The notes under the pieces are model-generated. The model was not told where the DNA came from. It searched no databases and worked only from the letters and a program-made list of their open reading frames with translations. The position numbers and the translations under genes are program-made. Below are positions 55,431 through 64,000 of a stretch of DNA of 64,000 bases, piece after piece. This DNA is from Budorcas taxicolor (taxonomy: Eukaryota > Chordata > Mammalia > Artiodactyla > Bovidae), in assembly GCF_023091745.1 (NCBI RefSeq), contig NC_068922.1, forward strand, positions 10,248,001-10,312,000, read 5' to 3'. Within the stretch, counting starts at the first letter, position 1. The number at the start of each line of letters is the position of its first letter.

Positions 55431-58379
55431 CCCAGCTCTCCCGAGTCCAGAGACTGGTCTCAGTCCCCGGGCGCCGTCCGCAGCCCCCTCTTCTCGGGCT
55501 GACCCTCCTCTCTGGGCGCTGCCGTCTCACTGGGCCGGGCTGATGGCACTGGGTGTCTCACCGTCTGGCCTGACGGCACTCTCACGGGGACAAGGCGCAG
55601 GGTTGTCTAGAGTGAATGCTCCATGCAAACCTGGGGCAGAGGCCTCCTTCCTGTGATGCTTCTGCTTTTCTACACGGAGTCTATGCACCTCTGCTCACAT
55701 TCCCAGACCTTCCTCACAGTGCCTTGCTGGGCACTGGTCATTTCTCTACCCACCCTTCTTCTGTTCCCCTTCCCAGATGACATTCAGATTCCCTCCTGAA
55801 AAAATACATCTCCACTCTTTGAGGATGGGTCATCTGGCTGACTCAGGGCAGAGGGCTGGTGGGCTCTTTGTCTTCCTCTTCTGGGATGGGCTCCTGTAGC
55901 TAAAGAGCTCATCAAGATACCACGTGGAGCCTGCAGGGATGTAGGGTCCTCTGGGGCAAGCCTCTCCCAGATTGCAGAGCTGCTGCCGTGGAGCATTTCA
56001 AGAGTTTGCATAAGAAACCCGGGGCGGAAGCAGGAGAGCTCTTGGTCTGTCCATTCCCAAGCCCACTTGCTCACCAGGACCAAAGTTGTTCCCTACTGTT
56101 TGCATCAACACCCCTGGGGTGTCAGCAGGTGCCCGTCAAGAATAAGAGGAAACCTCCCACTTACAACACACCCAGTTCTGGGGGGTGGGGGCCTGCAGTG
56201 GGCTCAGGACATCTGCCCAGGGTGCCTCTCTTAGGACAAAGTCTGTCCTGGGAGGCTTTCACATATACCGTCTCAGATGGGTCAACCCATGTGAGAGGTC
56301 CATTCCCAGCCAAGCATTCAGCTGGAAGACTCCCGCTCCAAACCCAGATACACACAGGGCCAATCTTTAAAATTCAACACCATTTCAAAAGTCAACCACT
56401 AAACATTATTAATCTTTTGAACCAAAAAACACAGGCTAATATGGTCTGTTGGCTGTGTTAATGAGTTCTGAAAGGCGAAACACACTTCCTACAGCAATAC
56501 AGGGCAATTCAGCAAGAACTTAGTCGATTATCTTGGAGCTTTAGCCTGGTACCTCAATCAATCCACTGCATTAAGGGGGAAAAATGAAATATAATGTGCT
56601 GCTACATGCTACTTCACTTTATACACTTTTGATGAAGGTCTTTATATTAACACGATTCATGTGTGACCTGTAATATGATTTCAGTGTCAGCTCCGGCTAA
56701 AACGAAAAGTACTTAAGTTCCTGGAATAACCTGGGCAGAAGCTGGACTTGAAGTAGCTTCTGCTGGGTTTTTCCTTTCAACTCCGGAGCTTCTGGATGAA
56801 ACGCTAGTCTGTTCAAAGGGAGGACCTCGTGCTCTACAGCTCATCTAGGCAAAATCTTGGGAGGTCAGAGGGACATTACATGGTGTGGCCACTCTTATCT
56901 CGAGGCCATTCCCCTTTCAGGTCTGGAATCTGGAAGGAAGGGCAAGTCTGAGAACAGGGAAAGGAGGGAAGGTGTGTGGTACCCAGGCTCAGTGAAGGAT
57001 GTGAACACGGAGCACGGCCAGCATGTGGAGGGCTCAGCCTAGGGAAGGGCAGGGTCTGAAGGAGAATCCTGGGGGCCTTGAACCTGGCTGTCGGGTCTGC
57101 AGGTATCTGTGTGAAGCCTTTCCGGGCTCAGGAGCTCCTATGACCCCTGAGACAGTCTAAGGAGGAGGAGGACAGGTGTCTGCATCCTCTGTTTCCACAT
57201 AAGAGATCTCAGGAGACAAGGGCAACGACTGTAAGAGACAAAATGACTGGCTCTTCAAATTCGTGAGAAAGTCCTCGAAATTCTCAAGGCAAGTCCTTTA
57301 AGCCCGTAATGTTAAGGTATAAATGTAAATGTGCATGCAGCCCCTTTCTTTGGGGCTGTCCCCTCCCCGCTTGTGTAGGCTCAGAATTTACCCCGACTTT
57401 CAATCAGCCGCCACACACGCATGTGTGGGTGTGTGAGTATGTATGTGTGTGTATAAGATGTGGGAATGAGAATAGGGCCTCAGAAGCATTTGAAAGACTT
57501 TACCTTTTTTTATCTTTTGGCTTCCTTCCTTCCTTCTATTTTAATTAACGGGGGGATAAAATCATGACCATTTTATGTTATTAAAAAGTTTCTGCTTTAA
57601 TAGGGCTCACGGCTGTAACTGCAGCCTACTGCTTATTTCACGGGTGATATTTCACCCCAGCTGTGTCATCTGAATGATTTCCCGGCCATCTCATTGTTGT
57701 GGAGCTCTTTTCATTTTACAAAATTTTAACACCAATCCATAATTTAATTTAAAGTTATTGAAATTATTAAAATTGAAATGTTCTTTAAAAATGTGAAAGC
57801 GCTTGAGCCACCTTTCCACCATGACATATTAACAGAGAAGGCAGTTCAGTGGCATTCCTCATTTCCAGAACTCATTAGCCATGGTGGCAGCTTAAAGACA
57901 ACTCTCAGTCCAGTTGACTTAGAGGTCTCATTTACCTTGCAGTACTTGGAGAATTAATCATTGAATGATGGGCTCTGAAGATGAATCTGGCCTGGATGGA
58001 GACACACTGGGATATTTCTAGACCCCAGAGAGGTCTGGTCACCACTGGCCACGTGTTATGAACCAAGCCAGGCGGGTTGATGTTATTCACAGTCAAGTCT
58101 TCCCAGTTTTAAACTCCCACACATTCTACTCTGAACACCTCTCTCTGGCTATTTTAGGAATCCTAAAATTTGTCTCCATTGATCAACCATGCTGGGTTCC
58201 TTTCCCAACATGTCTCCGAATGTCCTCCATGCTCTGATAAAATTAGGACAGTTTTTGACAAGCAGCTTACTCAACCACTGCACAGGTACTGCACACCTGC
58301 TCCCCACGAAGTGACATGGGCAGTGGGCACGTGGGTGTTGACAGACACAGAGCCTGCCCTCCTAGGGCACCTGGCTGCC
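55431..58379. other. Unique, probably intronic sequence; possible conserved block
   Basis: No exon recognised. 57540-57830 is AT-rich and carries several homeodomain-like ATTA/TAAT words around 'cacggctgtaactgcagcc'. It looks more like a conserved regulatory element than repeat DNA. No repeats recognised except the microsatellite at 57417. Confidence 0.4.
57417..57456 (+). repeat. Imperfect (TG)n microsatellite
   Basis: Interrupted tgtg units (catgtgtgggtgtgtgag, tatgtatgtgtgtgtat). Confidence 0.85.
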
Positions 58380-58680
58380 CATGCCATCTCCTCATGGTTC
58401 AGAGTCCTTCTTCCTGGTGCTGTGCTTCCATCCTCTAAATCCTGTTCATCCTTTAAGGACTAAATCAAGGTTTATTCTCTGTTGATCCCTCTCTCTTCAG
58501 ACCCCATTCATGAACCCAACAAACAAATGCTTAACTGAGAGCTTTCCTCCTGGCAGTGCTGCTGGGGATTCAGTAAAAGACAAGCTTCATGTCCATCCTG
58601 AGTAACATGCAGGCTTTTCAGGGAGATTGGACAAGAAAAGCAGGAGTTAAAATATGGCTCCAAAAAAAAAAAAAAAGGAA
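58380..58680 (+). repeat. L2/MIR-like old repeat fragments
   Basis: 58380-58500 has L2-like words ('tttaaggactaaatcaagg', 'tctctgttgatccctctc'). 58540-58650 has MIR-like words ('gtgctgctggggattcag', 'acatgcaggcttttcaggg'). It is followed by a 15-base A run at 58662-58676. Confidence 0.45.
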
Positions 58681-61600
58681 TGAGATATGAGATACTTCTG
58701 GAGCGCCTAGGAGAGGCAGCCCTGGGGAGTGGAGACATTATGCCAAGACCTGAGAGGTAAGAATCAAGCCTGTGAAGACACTGGAGAAAGATTCTGAAGG
58801 AAGCCTGTTCCAGGCAGAGGGCAGAGTGGGTATAAAGCCTCACAGTGGGGTCGCAGAGCTTGGGGCATGGCCAGTGGTCCAGCAGGACTGGACTGTGCTC
58901 TATTTAGCATGGGGGGGCACTTCTGCACTGCCCACCAGATGGGTTCTCAACCAGGCCTTAGACCAGGGGTCCAGCATGTATCCTGCCAAACGCTCTTCTC
59001 TCTGAACCATGCAGTCCTGCCAGGACAAGTCCTGTGACTTGCTTTAACCTGGAGAGTGGCCTGGAGGTAATGCTGAGAGTGAAGAGGTCACCTTGCAGGT
59101 TCTGGCGCCCTGGCTGAGCCCAGTCTTCAGTGCAGCCATGATCCAAATGCTGCCACATGCACGTGCCCTGCCCTGACCGTGACACGTGGAGAAGGTGAAG
59201 CGCCCGACGGAGCGCTGCCCACGCTCCAGAATCACAGCCCCATAGGCAACAAGACAGCAGTCTCCTTAAAGCACTCACTTTTGGGGTAGGTTATTACTGA
59301 GAGATTACCAAAATACACATATTGGGGAAAAGGCAAGAGGTGAGGGAATAAATGGTATTAGTCAAACCCGAACAGAAGAAGTTTCTTTGTTTTCTGTTTA
59401 TGATTTATGACTAGCCATAAATTACAATCCTATTCTACTTCACGCCAACCTCTTCCAACCCTTTCCGTATTTCTAATGAATAATTCTGTCTTTGCAGGTA
59501 CTTCTTTCCTACCCTAGGTTTTAAAGTAAATACTTAGAATAAGTAGTCATCATTTGAAATATGGCATTTATTTCTTGATGTTAAATAGAATTCTGAGAGC
59601 TCCCACTTAAAATTCATCAGGGTGAAAATGTTAGTCTGTGATTACAGAATCCGAACTATTCATTACAGCTATTCAGAGAATCTTCTTTATGAGTTTAATG
59701 ACATAAGCATATTGTATTGAATTATTGTGGTACTGCATCAGTCAGACTCATAAATTTAATATACTCAGTCTGGTTCACATATTTTAATAAAATCTAGCAA
59801 GCTTTAAAAATTTTATAAGGGATGTGCCTTTCAAGTCCATGTGATATGCAATTTTTATCAGTTGACATTTTGGCTTGGGGTATTAAGTAGCTTCAATGAT
59901 CCTGATGACCCAGCCAGGTCGAGCAGCAAGGTCAGGGTGAAACCCCACAAACAAACTGTCCACATGAGAAAGCCAAGGTCTGCTTGAACTGAGAAGCTTG
60001 TTGAGCCTTTTTCCAGAGCACAAGTCAACAGCGGTCCCCTCTTTTCGGCTTCCAGAGCGGAAGAGAGGAGTCAAGTGTTTGGTGCACCTGGGAGCCAGGA
60101 GTGATGGAGTCTCACGGGCCACACTCTCAACTTTGTTTGGTGAAAGCAAACTATGCCAGGACGCTGAGAGAAGCCCTGCACCCAGGGCTCACTCTGGTTC
60201 TCTGACTTCTGTTTACTGGGTCTCTGTAAGAGATCGGTAACCGGCTAAGGACAGATGCAGAGCAACTGGACCCCCTCAGCACAGAGGTGAGGCTGGAAGA
60301 AAGCCCTGGAGACACAGCGTGGCCCGTGGGCTCACACGCAGCTGCAGTCCGACTCTGCCCTGTGAGCCAGCGCCTCAGGCCCTCGGCTACCCTTCAGCCA
60401 CCGTGCTGGGCGTGGGGGCATTACCGCACAGGGACAGAGAGTCCCTGAACTCCTCTGCTTCCTCACCCGACTGTCTTTTAAGGACCAGAATATTAAATGA
60501 GCTACTGTCTGTAAAAGCACCTGGGGCAGGGCCCGATTCACAAGGAGACTTTATTAAGTCATCGACGCTATTATCTATACAGTTTGGTCCTCTGGAAGTT
60601 GTTGGGCAAATCTGTTAACTCTCTCTCCTTTTACATGGGCTGAAAGCATGGAAGTATTTAATGTTTTCCCCTTCAAAGCAAAGTAGAGGACAGCAAGAAT
60701 CTGGAATATTTTTTCCCCCAAAGTGTCCTAGTCACTGGAAGACCCTTTATTTCAAGAGTTGCTTGAAAAGAAGCATGACTTCATGTGTTTTTCAAAATGG
60801 GGAATCATATTAAAAATAAGCTTAAAAAAAATCTAACTATAAGGTAAATTAACTATCCCCTGAAAGATCATTTTGAATAATAAGATTATGTAAAGTGCCA
60901 TCTGGGGAAAAAACAAACTCCAAGCCCTATTCTTTTGTTTCTAGGCTCATGACTGCTCCCAGCACGGCATAGCCTTCAAAGAGGTTCCTGACATCTGGAA
61001 AGAGAAGGACTCCTCCCAGGGACCAAGGTAACTGAGAGACTGAACTTGCTGTGTGGCATGTCCTGGCTACAAGGCACGTGAAGAACTGGTCCCCAAACAC
61101 TTGAGAATTACTGGCACCCCTAAGCTTCCACCCCTAGTGCAGCCCAGGAACAGGGTGCAGTGAGACACTTTGAGACCCTGAATGACAATCTCGTCCCTTT
61201 CTACCAGCTGTGCCTGTGGGTGAGCAGGACGATCCTTCCCTTCCAAGTCTGACCTAAGGTCTTCTGTATAATCGATGGCACATGTTCCCTGGACGGCCTT
61301 GAACTGGACCACTGTTGAGTAACACTGAGTCCCTGAATTCAGGTCCAGGGCGTAAGCTCTGGAGACTCTGGGGGAAGTAGGCCCACTGCTCCTTTTTTGT
61401 TCTTTCGGCCAGGAGCCCCTGATGATCCCTGAGGGACTATTTGCCTGACAAATTATCCTCCCGCCTTGGGAGTTATGTCTCAGGGTCCACATGCTGCCTT
61501 GCACCCCAGGAGGGAGCCACAGTCACGTCCCAGGTATGAAGAGGACTGTGGCCCCGAGTGGTGGGCCTGTGACCCTGCCCCACAGAGAGGATTAGCTGGG

Positions 61601-64000
61601 ACGCTGGACTATCTGCTCCACTGACCCCCTCACAGGGACTGAGGTTTGGTGATGACGGGGAAGGTGCAGGCAGGGAGAAAAGCCAGACCAAACTTCTCTA
61701 AATGCACCATCTCTCATTTTCAAAAAGGGCAGAGTGGGTCTATAATTCATATAAGGAAATGAAAATAAATTCCTTTACCAAACAGATATCACCTACAGAG
61801 TCAAGCATCTCAATGAAAAATATATATACGTTGAATCCGTGTGCTTCCTGAAAGACACACTCAATTAGATGACTGACACAGAGATGGCCATTAGGTAATT
61901 AGATCTCAGACAAAAAAAAGGTGTGGGTTTTCTTTCCTTAGGACCTTAGCTTGTAGCAAAACATCATGGGTTTAAGAGGATCTTCTTTCTCTCAAAGGGT
62001 TTTACTTATTTACTATAGAGAATGAAGTCTATCCAGCCAATTTATAACTCAAAGTCAAACTTTAGAAAACTTTACTACTGTCCTGGACAGCTCCTATAAC
62101 CTGAGGAGCTCCTGCAGAAGAGAGTGAAGGATGCTGGCGACCCAGGGCACAAAGACACACACACTTCCATGGATACCGGCGTCTGGCTGGGAGAAATGCC
62201 AAACAAACCCCAAACTCTGTAAGCATCAATCTTTCAGTCGTCATGACTTTTCTTATCTGTGACTGTTTTCAACTGTGGGGCAGGGCAAGCAGTACAGTGC
62301 AAGTTAAAAGGGACTGACAGGATGTGGGTAAAGAGACGAGCTTACAGATCAAAAGGAAACCTCGCCCGTTAAGGAGCCCTGCGGACAGCAACAGGGCCAT
62401 TTAATCAAAGAAACAGGGGCCTAACCTGACATCATCCACAGACTCTGCCACGAGGAAACTGCCTGGCAAAGTAAGAAGGTCAGTTTATGGGGACTGTGCT
62501 GTTACTTGAATTTACCCAGATTCTTTCTGATGAGGAACTGCAAATAAACGCAATTTTGTGAACCTGAAGATGAGCACTATAAATGGAAATGGAAAAGGGA
62601 ATCACGACATACAGCAAGAAGCATGAATACCCCAGACTGTGGAGACAGAACAGAGAGGGCCCCTCACTGCCCGCAGCACTCACCAGCGTCTTAAGCACGA
62701 GCCTCACCTCGATCCCTCAGCTGGCTAAACAAAATCCACTGAGAAAAAGATGATGGCTTCATCTACTGCCATTTCCACCTCTGATTAGCAATTTTTTCTT
62801 GATTTCAATAGCAGTTTCTTAATTTCACTTATAAATAATATGAGACAGGTGATCTCAATTAGAAAATAGATTAGAAAAAGTCTCTTTTATTTTTGGTTGC
62901 CTGGAATATTATAGATGTAAATGTAAACACTTTGCAGTGAACTGCTGGGAATAAAAATAAGCCTGTCTAGAAAAGGATGAGAGCTTTACATGAGCAAACA
63001 ATAAAGATAAAAACTGTATGGAACCTGAACAAACTGATGTTCTTCTCCATTTGTTCCCCCAAAATACTGTCTCAAAGTGCTGCAACTACACTGATTCATT
63101 ACCGCTATGAAAAACGCAAGTGGTAGGTACGGAAGAGAAAACGACTGCCTAGGGAAAACAAATAACCAGTAGAGTCCTGAAATAAAGATGCAGGTTACAA
63201 AGGCGACAAACGAGGTTTGCGGGCCCAGGACGTGGTGAACACCTGTCATCTAAGGAAAGCACAACTCACTTGGCAGACAAATCTGAATGAATGGGGTGAA
63301 GGGGACCGAAGCATCTTTAGGAAGGCCTCATGCCGACTGCGCGGGGGTTTGTAGGAGAGAACTGATAATTTGCCAGTGTTGATATCAATAGTGACCAGAG
63401 AACTTTATGGAGACAGGACAGAGACAGTGGCTCTTAAACAAAAGCACAAAAGATTTCTGATCCTGTCTTTTGGGCTGCCGCAGCAGAGGAAATGTACGAA
63501 GAGGAACTACACTGACGCATGGAAATACACAAATCAACAATTTCCGGAAGCAAGGCCTCCAGGTTTATAACATGAAAAGATGCAAAAGTAACCAGCAGAG
63601 CTTTAAAGCAAAGGATGACAGGGTGAGAGGGACCACGTGGCACAGAGTTTCTCAAACCTGCAGGGAAGGACCAGCTGAGGGAGGAAGGGAAGGAAAGCAG
63701 AGCGGAGGAGGTGAGGGGAGAATCAGGCCAGGAGGCTCAACACAGGCAAGTGGGACTCCAGGAAGGAAAATCCTCAGAAGAGGAAGCAATCACAAAAATC
63801 TCCCAGAGATGAAGGACACGAGATAAAGTCCACGCAGGCAGAGGCCCAGAGAAGGGAGGGGCTGCTCACCAGAGAAGACCCCCGAGCACTCCAAACTCTG
63901 GGGACAGAGGTGCACAGAGTCATGACACAGAGGGCTGGGCATCGAGATGGCTTTGACCCGCCTGCCACCAGCACTGGAGTCAGAAGACCGTGAAGCAAGC
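58681..64000. other. Unique, probably intronic sequence
   Basis: No repeat family and no convincing exon recognised across 5.3 kb, a low repeat load for this window. Open frames (for example minus 61067-61504, 145 codons; plus 60319-60618) lack recognisable content. A weak microexon candidate at 62708-62738 is discussed in the findings. Confidence 0.4.

Noticed and set aside
1..64000. CRISPR-like arrays, integrons, phage, toxin-antitoxin or endogenous retrovirus genes
   Set aside because: Looked for on both strands. The regular repeats present are all explained by SINEs, LINEs, microsatellites or local duplications, and no gag/pol/env-type retroviral coding block was seen.

Overview
This window is mammalian nuclear DNA from a ruminant (bovid or close relative). 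The evidence is the repeat content: a nearly full-length BovB (RTE-clade) LINE, several BovB 3' fragments, tRNA-Glu-derived Bov-tA SINEs, Bov-A2 dimers, older cetartiodactyl CHR-type SINEs, and artiodactyl-type L1 3' ends. Mammalian-wide relics (MIR, L2, MER5A) are also present. The species (cattle, sheep, goat, deer) cannot be fixed from what is visible. There are no operons, phage, CRISPR arrays or bacterial features, and I see no CpG-island promoter.

Only one stretch looks like a host protein-coding exon: a 53-codon terminal exon on the minus strand at 46600-46758. It has a strong polypyrimidine tract and AG acceptor and an in-frame stop. If it is real, a minus-strand gene enters from the right edge. 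Positions 46759-64000 would then be mostly its introns, sequence just below 46600 would be its 3' UTR, and about 45 kb further down (1 to about 45000) would be gene-free flank. I do not recognise the protein with certainty.

Layout. 1-16 kb: low-complexity and unique DNA with scattered L1, Bov-tA and CHR copies and three nested repeat clusters (6.8-7.5, 8.1-9.05 and 11.6-12.8 kb). 16.6-17.9 kb: an L1 3' end split by a processed RPL23A pseudogene with perfect 11-bp target-site duplications. 18-30 kb: mostly unique, with BovB, CHR and MIR fragments and a block (26.2-26.6 kb) that looks like possible conserved non-coding DNA. 29.7-36.7 kb: a run of six Bov-tA SINEs, several with clear target-site duplications, plus an odd poly-A-only insertion. 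38-44 kb: BovB, L2 and L1 fragments and a Bov-A2 dimer. 46.6 kb: the terminal exon. 48.0-51.5 kb: the BovB element, inactivated by at least three frameshifts, several stop codons and a changed reverse-transcriptase catalytic motif. 51.5-64 kb: mostly unique, presumably intronic DNA with an old L1, a BovB fragment, a half Bov-A2, MIR and L2 pieces and a possible G-quadruplex.

The biology that can be read is retrotransposon history: L1 and BovB as drivers, Bov and CHR SINEs and a ribosomal-protein mRNA as passengers, with target-site duplications giving the order of insertion. I found no undescribed system. The best leads are the unassigned terminal exon, the poly-A-only insertion, a hairpin-forming mutation inside an L1, and a few blocks worth testing for conservation.
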